Positions 18,009 to 28,920 of a stretch of DNA of 64,000 nt are shown one piece after another. A model generated the notes under the pieces. It had not been told where the DNA came from and did no database searches. It was given only the letters and a program-made list of their open reading frames with translations. The stretch is from Pseudomonas nitroreducens TX1. GTDB taxonomy: Bacteria > Pseudomonadota > Gammaproteobacteria > Pseudomonadales > Pseudomonadaceae. The translations under genes were made by a program, and so were the position numbers. The stretch spans positions 1 through 64,000 of the forward strand of contig NZ_AMZB01000137.1 in NCBI RefSeq assembly GCF_000313755.1, written 5' to 3'. Within the stretch, counting starts at the first letter, position 1. Each line of letters starts with the position of its first letter.

Positions 18009-19025
18009 TCACCACTTGGCGTACTGGTCCTCCACGAAGCCCCAGAGATTCTCGATGCGCACCTCGCCCCGCCCTGCCGGGCGCAGCACGCCGGTGAAGC
18101 GCCCGAATATCTGCTTGAAGTTGCTCGCCAGCACGCCGAGGTTGAGACGCTCCTGATGCAGGCCGTGGGCCTCGAAGCGCAATTCGACCTGGCCGTCGAA
18201 GGAGCGGATGGTCCAGGGCTTGAGCGGATGGTCGCGGTCGAACTCGAAGCGCACCGTGTCGACCTTCACCAGTTGGCCGTCGAGCCAGTAACAGTTCTCG
18301 GTGAAGCTGGTCTCGTTGACGCCGCACGACAGGTTCAGCCCGATACGCCGGCCCTGCGCCGCGCCGGACAGGCAGGCCCAGTTCCAGAAGGTTTCGCGGC
18401 GCATGTAGCCGGCGGACCAGTCGTGGTGCGCGTAGGCATCCAGCTCGCGCAGGTCGTAGTTGCCCAGCACGCAACGTACCTCCCCTTGGCAGTGCACGCC
18501 CGCCACCTTGCGCGCATAGACCCAGCCGTTCACCGCGGTCGGGGTGCAGAGGCTCATGGGTTGGAACGCCGGTTGCTCCTCGCTGAAGCGTGCGTCGATG
18601 CGGGTGCCGTCGTCCAGCTCGACCAGCAAACGCTTTCCGAAGGGCGAGGAGCTGTTCTCCAGGCGCAGCAGGTTGAGCCCCTGGCGCAGTTCGCAGACGC
18701 CGTCATCGGGCGCCTGCGAGAAGTGCGTCCCCATTCCCAGCGGGCACTTGAACTGGCGCTCGATCATCCGCCCGCTTTCGGGGTGGTAGAGGTAGACGAA
18801 ACCGATAGTGAGCAGGCTCACATTCGCCAATGCGCAACCGCCGATCAGCGTCGGACTGATCAGGCCGAAGTACTGGAACTGATGGAAGCTGCGCCACTTG
18901 GCCAACGCGCCGAGGCGCCGGCCCATCGGCGAGCGGAAGTCGAAGTCGCGGTAATTGATGGTCGCCGGAGTGCCGGGAAAGATGCCGTAGTGCGGTTGGC
19001 CGTTGGGCTGGATCAGCTGCTGCAT
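18009..19025 (-). CDS. DUF2804 family protein
   Basis: This 338-residue protein matches the DUF2804 family in length and in motifs such as GTPATINYRDFDFRSPMG, the HHDWSAGYM segment and GVNETSFTENCYW. It has no signal peptide. Structural relatives suggest a lipocalin-like or hydroxyneurosporene-synthase-like fold, but the function is unknown. P. aeruginosa has the same gene between a marR gene and the diguanylate cyclase gene. Confidence 0.8.
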   Translation of the reverse strand: MQQLIQPNGQPHYGIFPGTPATINYRDFDFRSPMGRRLGALAKWRSFHQFQYFGLISPTLIGGCALANVSLLTIGFVYLYHPESGRMIERQFKCPLGMGTHFSQAPDDGVCELRQGLNLLRLENSSSPFGKRLLVELDDGTRIDARFSEEQPAFQPMSLCTPTAVNGWVYARKVAGVHCQGEVRCVLGNYDLRELDAYAHHDWSAGYMRRETFWNWACLSGAAQGRRIGLNLSCGVNETSFTENCYWLDGQLVKVDTVRFEFDRDHPLKPWTIRSFDGQVELRFEAHGLHQERLNLGVLASNFKQIFGRFTGVLRPAGRGEVRIENLWGFVEDQYAKW

Positions 19026-19122
19026 GGGCGCGGGCTCGGTGACGGAGTGCGGCGCATGCTAGCACCGCGTCGACGCGCCCCGCAGTCACACACGGCGCCA
19101 GCTCGGGGGACCGAATGGGCCA

Positions 19123-20283
19123 TCAGGCCACGACCTGGTTGCGCCCGAACGCCTTGGCTTCGTACAGAGCCCGGTCAGCATGTTCGTAGATGCTGCGCAG
19201 CGGGTTGCCGGTTTCCGGCCACAGGCAGGAAACGCCAATGGACAGCGTCACCTCGTCTGCGGTCAGCGAGCCCTCGTGGGCGATGCCCAGCCTCTGTACT
19301 GATTCGCGCAACACCTCGGCGCGCTCCTTGGCCTCGCGCTCACTGGCGCCGTAGAGCAGCACCGCGAACTCTTCGCCACCCAGACGCACCGCGATGTCCA
19401 GCGGGCGCCGGGCGCAGGCCGCAAGCACCTCGCCGATGCGCTGCAGCACGGTATCGCCCGCCTGGTGGCCATAGCGGTCGTTGTAGGCCTTGAAGTGGTC
19501 GACGTCGCAGAGCAGCAGCGCCAGCCCGACGCTCTCGCGCTGGGCCTGTCGCCACAGGCGCTCCAACTGGCGATTGAAACTGCGACGATTGTGCAGGCCG
19601 GTCAGTGCGTCGTGCTCGGCCATCACTTTCAGCAGGCGGCTGATGAGGAAATGCTGGCGCGACTTGTAGTCCAGCAGGTAGCAACCCACCGCGCCGACCA
19701 GGTTGGCCAGCAGCAGGAACACCACGTTGCTGATCAGCTTGGCTGGCGGCAACCCCGCGTACAGCTCGAAGCCCACGTACGCCAGCAGGATCACCGAGGC
19801 GCAGCCCACCGCTTCGGCGAAGCGCAGGCCGATCAGGAAGTAGGCGGCCATGCTGACCAGCAGCAGGCCTTCGTAGGGATAGCTCTGGTCGACAGTATGG
19901 GCGATGCCGGCCACGGCCGCCGCGCCAATGCCGACGCTGAGGATGCAGGCCAGGCTCAGCGGCACCAGCAGATGGATATGCCGGCGCTGCAGGATCAGCC
20001 CGCCACAGACGGTCAGCAGCACCAGCACGCCGATACGGACGGCGAGCATCTCCCAGTGTTCTGCAGTCCGGATCAGAAGGAAGTCGATAGCCGCCAGCGC
20101 CAGCCAGATCAGCACACCGATGGTCAGCGCGGTGCGCTTGAGATCGAAGCTGTCTTCCAGCAGGTAATGGCGATACTGGGTCTCGAGGTCGGGCTCGAAA
20201 CGCAGGCGGCGAAAGCCCCGGGAGAGCTGCTCGGCGTAGGCATTGGAGCGGACATCGTCCAGCCAGCTTTGTTGTTGTGACAC
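19123..20283 (-). CDS. Membrane-bound GGDEF diguanylate cyclase (HsbD-like)
   Basis: This 386-residue enzyme likely makes cyclic di-GMP. It has about six membrane helices (about residues 45-210), then a GGDEF domain with the active GGEEF signature (VRLGGEEFAVLLYG) and the upstream DVDHFKAYNDRYGH metal/substrate segment. The start is taken as the GTG at 20283, which has GAAGAGG at good spacing and gives VSQQQSWLDD; an ATG 12 codons upstream lacks a site. Its position beside recQ and the DUF2804 gene matches P. aeruginosa HsbD, which acts in the HptB pathway; that identity is inferred from context. Confidence 0.87.
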   Translation of the reverse strand: MSQQQSWLDDVRSNAYAEQLSRGFRRLRFEPDLETQYRHYLLEDSFDLKRTALTIGVLIWLALAAIDFLLIRTAEHWEMLAVRIGVLVLLTVCGGLILQRRHIHLLVPLSLACILSVGIGAAAVAGIAHTVDQSYPYEGLLLVSMAAYFLIGLRFAEAVGCASVILLAYVGFELYAGLPPAKLISNVVFLLLANLVGAVGCYLLDYKSRQHFLISRLLKVMAEHDALTGLHNRRSFNRQLERLWRQAQRESVGLALLLCDVDHFKAYNDRYGHQAGDTVLQRIGEVLAACARRPLDIAVRLGGEEFAVLLYGASEREAKERAEVLRESVQRLGIAHEGSLTADEVTLSIGVSCLWPETGNPLRSIYEHADRALYEAKAFGRNQVVA

Positions 20284-20404
20284 GCTCACCTCTTCTCGTG
20301 GAGGTCTAAGTGCCACCATAGCGGTTCGGGACGGGCGTCACAAGTTTGTCGTTTTGTTCCGTCACGAATATGACGGTGCAGCGGGGCGCGGGTCGCGCCT
20401 GCGT

Positions 20405-20585
20405 CGTAGGAGCGGACCTTGTCCGCGAAGTCCCGCCGACGCTCCAGCACTGAAGGATGAACTCGTGTAGGAGCGAGCTTGCTCGCGAACGGGGTCGCGC
20501 GGGGGCGAAAGCAAGAACAGGGGACCCGGATATGACCCCTGCCCCGAGGAATTTCGCGGACAAGGTCCGCGCCTACGAGATCAAG
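20405..20585. repeat. Cluster of REP-type palindromes between GGDEF gene and recQ
   Basis: Three units are visible: GTAGGAGCGGACCTTGTCCG near 20406, TGTAGGAGCGAGCTTGCTCG near 20466 and the inverted GCGGACAAGGTCCGCGCCTA near 20557. The 314-base gap 20284-20597 is otherwise empty of genes. Confidence 0.85.
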
Positions 20586-20597
20586 AGCTTCTCGCTG

Positions 20598-22742
<2,145 letters not shown>

Positions 22743-22951
22743 GGGGGACTCCGAATGAAGCCGGGCATTATACGCAAGCGATCCGCCAGCGACCGGCACC
22801 TTGTCCGGGAAACTGCGGAAAAATCCGTCACATGCGTCCGAGCTCTGCGTCGGAGCCCTGCGTCGGCGCGGGCTGCACGGGCATTTCGCTTTTGCCGCGG
22901 GCCCCCGGAAAGACTACAATTCGGGACCGATCACCTCCGAGGTAGTACCCG

Positions 22952-23539
22952 ATGTCCTTCGCCGACCAATTGTCCCGCCTGCAAGCCTTTCTCGATGCCG
23001 ATGACCTGCACGAGGAAGCCTTGGACTACGTGGCGGCACACGGCTACCTGACCGCCCTGGCCATCTGCCCGGAGGAAGTCCCGGAGCGCGAGTGGATCGA
23101 CGCCCTGTTCGCCGAGCCGCCGCACTACCGCAACGAGGAAGAGCGCACCCAGATCGAATCCACCCTGGTCCAGCTCAAGGCGCACATCATTCGTCAGATG
23201 GCCGGTGACGAGGAGCTGGAGCTGCCGTGCGAGCCCTACCTGGGCGACGAGCCGGACGACTCCGACATCCGCGGCTGGTGCATCGGCTTCATGGAGGGCG
23301 TGTTCCTGCGTGAAGCGGTGTGGTTCGAGCAGGCCGAGGAGGAAGTCAGTGAGCTGCTGCTGCCGATCATGGTCGGTTCCGGCCTGTTCGACGAACAGCC
23401 CGAGTTCGACGAGATCGCCCGAGACCGCGGCCTGGTGGATGACATGGTCGCGCAGATCCCGGAGCTGCTGACCAACCTGTTCCTGCTGTGCCAGGCGCCG
23501 GAAGAGAAGCCCGCTCTCCTCAAGCCCCGCACCCACTAA
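22952..23539 (+). CDS. YecA/UPF0149 family protein
   Basis: This 195-residue acidic soluble protein has the YecA-type core (YLTALAICPEEVPEREWIDALF near the start, then IRGWCIGFMEGV). The family often ends in a SEC-C zinc motif, absent here. Function is unknown. It is divergent from recQ and eight bases upstream of the DUF454 gene, probably one transcript. Confidence 0.83.
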   Translation: MSFADQLSRLQAFLDADDLHEEALDYVAAHGYLTALAICPEEVPEREWIDALFAEPPHYRNEEERTQIESTLVQLKAHIIRQMAGDEELELPCEPYLGDEPDDSDIRGWCIGFMEGVFLREAVWFEQAEEEVSELLLPIMVGSGLFDEQPEFDEIARDRGLVDDMVAQIPELLTNLFLLCQAPEEKPALLKPRTH

Positions 23540-23546
23540 TCGTTCG

Positions 23547-23948
23547 ATGCCTGCGCGGCAAATCCGCCAGAGCCGCCACGCCTGGGTTCGCTACTGCCTG
23601 CTCGGCGTGGGCTGGCTCAGCGTGGCACTGGGCGTGATCGGCATTTTCCTGCCGGTGTTGCCCACCACGCCCTTCCTCCTGCTTGCCGCCGCCTGCTTCA
23701 TGCGCAGCTCCCAGCGCTTCTACGACTGGCTGGTGAACCACCCGAAACTTGGCCCCTGGATTCGTAATTATCTCGACGGCGAAGGCATCCCGCTCAAGGG
23801 CAAGGTCTACGCCATCGGGCTCATGTGGTGCAGCATCCTGATTTCCGGTTTCGTCGTTCAGCGCCCCTGGGCCTGGGCGTTCATGCTGACCAGCGCGACG
23901 CTGGTGAGCATCTATTTGATCCGAATGAAAACACGTCGGTTGGATTGA
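23547..23948 (+). CDS. YbaN/DUF454 family inner-membrane protein
   Basis: This 133-residue protein has the family signature GWLSVALGVIGIFLPVLPTT followed by PFLLLAAACF and a basic CF...SSQRFYDWL segment. Two to three membrane helices are expected. The role is unknown. It starts eight bases after the YecA-type gene. Confidence 0.88.
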   Translation: MPARQIRQSRHAWVRYCLLGVGWLSVALGVIGIFLPVLPTTPFLLLAAACFMRSSQRFYDWLVNHPKLGPWIRNYLDGEGIPLKGKVYAIGLMWCSILISGFVVQRPWAWAFMLTSATLVSIYLIRMKTRRLD

Positions 23949-23963
23949 GTTCTGAGCCTGGGC

Positions 23964-24003
23964 GAGCACCCTCTCCCTAACCCTCTCCCTGAAGGGAGAG
24001 GGG
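23964..24003. repeat. Dispersed CCCTCTCCC repeat
   Basis: CACCCTCTCCCTAACCCTCT is followed by CCCTGAAGGGAGAGGGG, forming a short inverted repeat. This motif is widespread in intergenic gaps of pseudomonads and other proteobacteria. It may act as a weak hairpin behind the DUF454 gene. Confidence 0.75.
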
Positions 24004-24022
24004 ATTGTCTGGAGTGGCCTGA

Positions 24023-24139
24023 ACGCCAGGCATTTTCCAGCTGACTCGGTTGCTGGCCGACGCGCCGTACGGCCCCTCTACCTTCGCGACCCTGCACCCG
24101 GTGGCGATGCGCCAGCGCAAGTTCCCGAAGACCGCCTAG
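24023..24139 (+). pseudogene. C-terminal remnant of an unknown protein (38 codons)
   Basis: An open frame with no start codon runs from just after a TGA to TAG at 24137-24139. It reads about 38 residues including LTRLLADAPYGPSTFATLHP and ends FPKTA. Nearly every third codon position is G or C, as in real genes of this genome, so it is probably the surviving tail of a gene lost by deletion next to the dispersed repeat. I do not recognise the parent family. Confidence 0.4.
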
Positions 24140-24169
24140 ACTGCACTCATCCCACATGGAGCGCTGGCG

Positions 24170-24871
24170 ATGCAGCCATCCCGAGGAGCCCTCAGGCTGT
24201 TCGCCAGCCCGCTGCGTCTGCGGGCCGGCGTCCTGCTACTCGCGCTCCTCGCGCTGACCGCCGGCGCCGCCTGGAATTTCGACGCCATCCTGAAGAACGC
24301 CGAGCAGCAATATGGCGACCTGGGCACCGGCAAGGGCCGGATCCAGTCCTGGGGACGGCTGATCCAGGACAGCGAGAGCCTCGACGAGCCCGCCAAGCTC
24401 AAGGCGGTCAACGCGTTCTTCAATGGCGCCCTGGTATTCACCGACGACCGCACCGTCTGGCGTCAGGAGGACTACTGGGCGACGCCGGTGGAATCCCTCT
24501 ACAAAGGCGCTGGCGACTGCGAGGACTACTCCATCGCCAAGTTCGTCACCCTGCGCCGCCTCGGGGTCGCCAGCGACAAGTTGCGCATCACCTACGTCAA
24601 GGCGCTGCAGCAGAACCAGGCGCACATGGTGCTTACCTACTACGCCTCCCCCACTGCCGAACCGCTGGTGCTGGACAACCTGATCCCGCAGATCAAGCCC
24701 GCCTCCCAGCGCAAGGACCTCCTGCCCGTCTACGCCTTCAACGCCGAGGGGCTGTGGCTGCCCGGCCCTGGCGGCGGCAAGCGCACCGGCGACAGCAAGA
24801 AGCTGTCGCGATGGCAGGACCTGTTGACCAAGATGCGCGCCGAGGGCCTGGACCTCGACGAGACGCGATAG
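24170..24871 (+). CDS. lapG: LapG, periplasmic cysteine protease of the biofilm adhesin system
   Basis: This 233-residue transglutaminase-like cysteine protease (BTLCP/DUF920) cuts large RTX adhesins from the cell surface when cyclic di-GMP is low. The catalytic triad is visible: Cys117 in GAGDCEDYSIAK, His152 in AHMVLTYY and Asp169 in LVLDNL. The Asp and Glu next to Cys117 are the likely calcium ligands. An N-terminal hydrophobic segment (about 17-34) exports it. lapD follows 12 bases downstream. No adhesin or its secretion genes are in this window. Confidence 0.92.
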   Translation: MQPSRGALRLFASPLRLRAGVLLLALLALTAGAAWNFDAILKNAEQQYGDLGTGKGRIQSWGRLIQDSESLDEPAKLKAVNAFFNGALVFTDDRTVWRQEDYWATPVESLYKGAGDCEDYSIAKFVTLRRLGVASDKLRITYVKALQQNQAHMVLTYYASPTAEPLVLDNLIPQIKPASQRKDLLPVYAFNAEGLWLPGPGGGKRTGDSKKLSRWQDLLTKMRAEGLDLDETR

Positions 24872-24883
24872 GAGAAAACCGGC

Positions 24884-26839
24884 ATGTCATTGCTCAAGCA
24901 ACTGTTCCTGGCGATCTGCCTGTTCCTCGTGGTGGCCTTCGCCGGCAGCTTCGCCGCCAGCCTGGAAAGCTCCCGCGAGCAGATGATCAGCCAACTGCGC
25001 TCCCACGCCCAGGATGCCGCGACCGCGCTGGGGCTATCGCTCACCCCGCATGTGGACGACCCGGCGATGATCGAGCTGATGGTCAGCTCGATCTTCGACT
25101 CCGGCTACTTCGCCACCATCCGCGTGGTGAGCATTCCCGAGGGCAAGGTGATCGTCGAGCGCGACAGCGACACCCAGGACCAAAAGGTGCCGGGCTGGTT
25201 CGCCAAGCTGGTCAACCTCAAGGCCCAGGGCGGCGACGCGCTGATCATGCGCGGCTGGGAGCAGGCAGCGCGGGTCGAAGTGGTCAGCCACCCACAGTTC
25301 GCCCTGGCCAAGCTGTGGGACGGCGCACTGGGCAGCCTCGCCTGGCTGCTGGCCTGCGGGCTGGTCAGCGCCATCCTCGGCGGCTGGCTGCTGCGTACCC
25401 AGTTGAAGCCGCTGGACCAGATGGTGCAGCAGGCCCACGCCATTACCCGCCGCGAATTCCTCACCCTGCCCAAGGAGCCACGCACTCCCGAACTCAAGCG
25501 CGTGGTGCAGGCGATGAACCAGATGGTCGACAAGCTCAAGGCATTGTTCGCCGAGGAGGCCACCCGCAGCGAGAAGCTACGCGAGGAGGCCTACCAGGAC
25601 AGCCTCTCGGGCCTGGCCAATCGCCGCCTGTTCGACGCGCGGCTGGATGCACAACTGTCCCCCAGCGAACAGAACGCCGCCGGCTATCTGCTGCTGCTGC
25701 GCCTGAATGACCTCGCCGGACTCAACCAGCGCTTGGGCGGGCTGCGCACCGACGCGCTGATCCGCGACGTCGCCGAGCTGCTGGAGCGTCAGCGCGAAAC
25801 CCACGGCACCCCGGACTGGCTCGCCGCGCGCAGCCGCGGCGGCGAATTCACTCTGCTCGCCCCCGGCGTCGACAGCGCCAGCGCCGAACTGCTGGCCGAT
25901 CAACTCAGCGCCGCACTGGAAAACCTGCGCGGCACCGGTGCCAGCGATTGCAAACCGGTGGCGCACCTCGGCCTGGCGGCCTTCCGCCCCGGCGAATCCG
26001 CAGCCAGCGTGCTGTCCCGAGCAGACCAGGCGCTGGCGCAGTCGCAATCCTCGCCGGACCGCCCCTGGCAACGCCTGGACAGCTCCGGCAGCCAACCCGC
26101 ACAGGACTCCCGCGCCTGGCGCGAGTGGCTCGACGACGCCCTGCAGAAGGGCAAGCTGCAGCTGTGGTTCCAACCTGTGCGCACCTGCGCCGAGAACGGC
26201 GAACTGCTGCATCAGAAGGTCCTCGCGCGTCTGCTCGATCCCAAGGGCGAGGCCATTGCGGCCGGGCAGTTCCTGCCGTGGATCGAGCGCTTCGGATGGT
26301 CCGCGCGCTTCGACCTGGCCATGCTCGAACACGCCCTCGCCCACCTTGCCCAGCAGCCAGTACCACTGGCGCTGTCGCTCTCGGCGGAAACCGTGCGCAG
26401 TGCCGAACCCTTGCGCCAGTTGTTCGAGATTCTGCGTGCCCACCCGCAGGAAGCACAGCGGATGACCCTGGAAGTGGACGAACGCTACCTGCCGCCACCG
26501 GCCGAGCTGGAGAGACTCGCCCAATCGGTGCAGGAGGTCGGCGCCAAGCTGGGCCTGCAGCACTTCGGCGGGCGCTTCAGCCTGATCGGCAACCTCACCC
26601 GCCTGGGCCTTGCATACCTGAAGATCGACGGCAGCTACATCCGCGCCATCGACCAGGACAACGACAAGCGCCTGTTCATCGAAGCCATGTACCGCGCCTC
26701 CAACAGCATCGACCTGCCGCTGATCGCGGAGATGGTCGAGACCGAGGGCGAGCTGCAGGTGCTGCGGGAGATGGGGATTGCCGGGGCGATGGGGCGGCTC
26801 ATCGGGGCGCCGAAGCCGTCGCAGCGCAATGGCGGGTAG
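24884..26839 (+). CDS. lapD: LapD, cyclic di-GMP receptor that sequesters LapG
   Basis: This 651-residue inner-membrane receptor has a first helix (about 5-22), a periplasmic PAS-like output domain, a second helix (about 145-170) and a HAMP domain. Degenerate GGDEF and EAL domains follow. GGDEF reads RSRGGEF and the EAL position reads KVLARLL, so neither is expected to be catalytic; the EAL domain binds cyclic di-GMP and signals outward so that the periplasmic domain holds LapG. A ribosome site (AGGAG) precedes the ATG and the gene is co-transcribed with lapG. Confidence 0.93.
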   Translation: MSLLKQLFLAICLFLVVAFAGSFAASLESSREQMISQLRSHAQDAATALGLSLTPHVDDPAMIELMVSSIFDSGYFATIRVVSIPEGKVIVERDSDTQDQKVPGWFAKLVNLKAQGGDALIMRGWEQAARVEVVSHPQFALAKLWDGALGSLAWLLACGLVSAILGGWLLRTQLKPLDQMVQQAHAITRREFLTLPKEPRTPELKRVVQAMNQMVDKLKALFAEEATRSEKLREEAYQDSLSGLANRRLFDARLDAQLSPSEQNAAGYLLLLRLNDLAGLNQRLGGLRTDALIRDVAELLERQRETHGTPDWLAARSRGGEFTLLAPGVDSASAELLADQLSAALENLRGTGASDCKPVAHLGLAAFRPGESAASVLSRADQALAQSQSSPDRPWQRLDSSGSQPAQDSRAWREWLDDALQKGKLQLWFQPVRTCAENGELLHQKVLARLLDPKGEAIAAGQFLPWIERFGWSARFDLAMLEHALAHLAQQPVPLALSLSAETVRSAEPLRQLFEILRAHPQEAQRMTLEVDERYLPPPAELERLAQSVQEVGAKLGLQHFGGRFSLIGNLTRLGLAYLKIDGSYIRAIDQDNDKRLFIEAMYRASNSIDLPLIAEMVETEGELQVLREMGIAGAMGRLIGAPKPSQRNGG

Positions 26840-26984
26840 ACCGTCGGCCCTGCCGACGGATCGCAGGCATGGCCCGCTCATACGAAAGCCTCGCCGTTGC
26901 CTGGGCTTGGGTTTGCGCTTCAGTCTTTGTGGACTTCCAGTGAAACATCCGCACGCTCCGGACGGCCCCTTTCAGGAGGCCTCG

Positions 26985-27240
26985 TTGAAGCGGAGTTTCA
27001 GGGGTTGAGCGACATGGATGTCGCCAGAGCCACGATGGGCCAGGGATGGCCCGTCGTGGCGTGCCCCAGAAACTGCGCTTCACCGAGGGAATTTTTCGCC
27101 GAAGCGAAAAACCGGATGGAGGGGCAAGCCTTCTTGGTTACTTCTTCGGCGTCTGGAAGAAGTGACTCGCCGAGAGGCGAAACCAGATTTCATAACGCAC
27201 GCCGAAGCGACGCAGTAACTCCAAGCCCCGAAGCATTGAG
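26985..27240. repeat. Degenerate dispersed intergenic element
   Basis: The gap 26840-27305 holds no gene. Its middle part contains phrases such as CGTGGCGTGCCCCAGAAACT, CTTCTTGGTTACTTC and AAGAAGTGACTCGCC that I recognise as a repeated, non-coding intergenic pattern common in Pseudomonas, here shortened and degenerate. Open frames across it are spurious. Confidence 0.5.
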
Positions 27241-27261
27241 CGTAGGACCGGCGTTGGATCA

Positions 27262-27291
27262 GGTTCGCGAGCAAGCTCGCTCCTACAAAAA
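27262..27291. repeat. Single REP-type palindrome
   Basis: GTTCGCGAGCAAGCTCGCTC followed by CTACA is the inverted form of the GTAGGAGCGAGC element seen elsewhere in the window. It lies just beyond the 3' end of the phosphotransferase gene. Confidence 0.85.
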
Positions 27292-27305
27292 GGCAGACTG
27301 GCGTC

Positions 27306-28811
27306 TCAGTCCTTCTTGCTCTTCTTCGAACGCCCGTACGCCGCCTCCAGCGCATCGTTGATGGTCCTGAGCACCTTCACCCGCGCATAGCGCTTGTCGT
27401 TGGCCTCGATCAGCGTCCAGGGCGCTATCTCGGTGCTGGTGCGGTCGACCATGTCGCCCACCGCATCTACATAGAGGTCCCACTTGTCGCGGTTGCGCCA
27501 GTCCTCCTCGGTGATCTTGAAGCGCTTGAAGGCAATCGACTCGCGCTCCTTGAATCGCTCCAGCTGGGTTTCCTGGTCGATCGACAACCAGAACTTCACC
27601 AGCACGATGTTGTAGTTCGCCAGCTGCTCCTCGAAGTCGTTGATCTCCGCGTAGGCGCGCAGCCAGTCGGCGTCCGAAGCGAAGCCCTCGACCCGCTCCA
27701 CCAGCACGCGCCCGTACCAGGATCGGTCGAACATGGTGAACTGCCGGCGCGCCGGAATGTGCCGCCAGAAGCGCCACAGGTAGGGCTGCGCGCGCTCCTC
27801 TTCTGTGGGCGCGGCAATCGGCACGATGCGGTACTGGCGTGGATCCAGCGCGTCGGTGACACGGCGGATGGCGCCGCCCTTGCCCGCCGCGTCGTTACCT
27901 TCGAACACGGCAATCAGCGAGTGGCTGCGCAAGCGCTTGTCGCGCATCAGCGTGGCCAGGCGCGCCTGCTCCTTGGCCAGTTGCTCCTTGTACTGGCTCT
28001 TGTCCAGTGACAGGCTCAGGTCCAGCGCATCCAGCAGGCCCTTGTTGTCCAGGCTGGACACCAGCGGCGCGGCGTGGGGCTGCGGGGTCGGGCGGTCCTT
28101 GCGCTTGAGCGCGGCCTGCAGGCTCTCGAGGATGGTGCGGCCGACCGTCAGGCTGCGGTAGCGCTCATCGGAACCCTCCACCACATACCAGGGCGCATAG
28201 TCGCGGCTGGTGCGGCGCAGCACGCGCTCGCCATAGCGTACGAACTTGTCGTAGACCTCGCTCTGCTTCCAGTCGATCTCGCTCAGTTGCCAGCTGCGGC
28301 TCGGGTCGTTCTCCAGCGTCTTGAGGCGTTCCTTGAGCTGCTTCTTGGAGAGGTGAAACCAGAACTTGAAGATCAGCGCGCCTTCGTCGGAGTACATCCG
28401 CTCGAAGCGCTCGGCATCGTTGATCAGGCCGTCGAGCTGGCTGTCCTTGATCTCGCCGGTGACGCGCGCATAGAGCATCTGGCTGTACCAGTTGCCGAAG
28501 AAGATGCCGGTCGTGCCCTTGGGCGGCAGGCGCCGCCAGAAGCGCCACTGCGGCGGCCGCGAGAGTTCCTCGTCGGTCGGCAGGTGGAAGCTTTCCACCC
28601 GGATCAGGCGCGGGTCCATCCACTCGTTGAGCAGCTTCACCGTCTCGCCCTTGCCGGCGCCCTCGATGCCGTTGATCAGGACGATCACCGGAAAGCGCGC
28701 CTGCTGCTTGAGCTCGTACTGCGCCTCGAGCAGGGCCTCGCGCAATACCGCGACTTCCTTCTCGTAGGTTTCCTTGTCGATGGAATGACCGATCTCGGCG
28801 GATTCGAACAT
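27306..28811 (-). CDS. Polyphosphate:AMP phosphotransferase (two-domain PPK2)
   Basis: This 501-residue enzyme has two fused PPK2 domains. Class II PPK2 enzymes phosphorylate AMP to ADP using polyphosphate. The first domain has Walker A-like GIEGAGKGET (about 47-56) and the second has EGNDAAGKGGAIRR, followed by the lid motif RSWYGRVLVERVEG. The C-terminal domain of such proteins is usually the active one. Start at 28811: AAGGAGAGG precedes it closely; the upstream 40 codons have no site. It is divergent from mnmC across about 110 bases. Confidence 0.92.
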   Translation of the reverse strand: MFESAEIGHSIDKETYEKEVAVLREALLEAQYELKQQARFPVIVLINGIEGAGKGETVKLLNEWMDPRLIRVESFHLPTDEELSRPPQWRFWRRLPPKGTTGIFFGNWYSQMLYARVTGEIKDSQLDGLINDAERFERMYSDEGALIFKFWFHLSKKQLKERLKTLENDPSRSWQLSEIDWKQSEVYDKFVRYGERVLRRTSRDYAPWYVVEGSDERYRSLTVGRTILESLQAALKRKDRPTPQPHAAPLVSSLDNKGLLDALDLSLSLDKSQYKEQLAKEQARLATLMRDKRLRSHSLIAVFEGNDAAGKGGAIRRVTDALDPRQYRIVPIAAPTEEERAQPYLWRFWRHIPARRQFTMFDRSWYGRVLVERVEGFASDADWLRAYAEINDFEEQLANYNIVLVKFWLSIDQETQLERFKERESIAFKRFKITEEDWRNRDKWDLYVDAVGDMVDRTSTEIAPWTLIEANDKRYARVKVLRTINDALEAAYGRSKKSKKD

Positions 28812-28920
28812 GCACCTCTCCTTGTTTCGAAGTGAGTAAAAGGTAGCGGAAGTGACGCAGGCTGTCTGCGCGATGGATCGGCTAAACTGCCGCCTTCGTT
28901 TCCCTGCCCTGCCCTCCTTC

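Noticed and set aside
27018-27361. Short frames after lapD
   Set aside because: They lie in a dispersed non-coding element that often produces spurious gene calls in pseudomonads.
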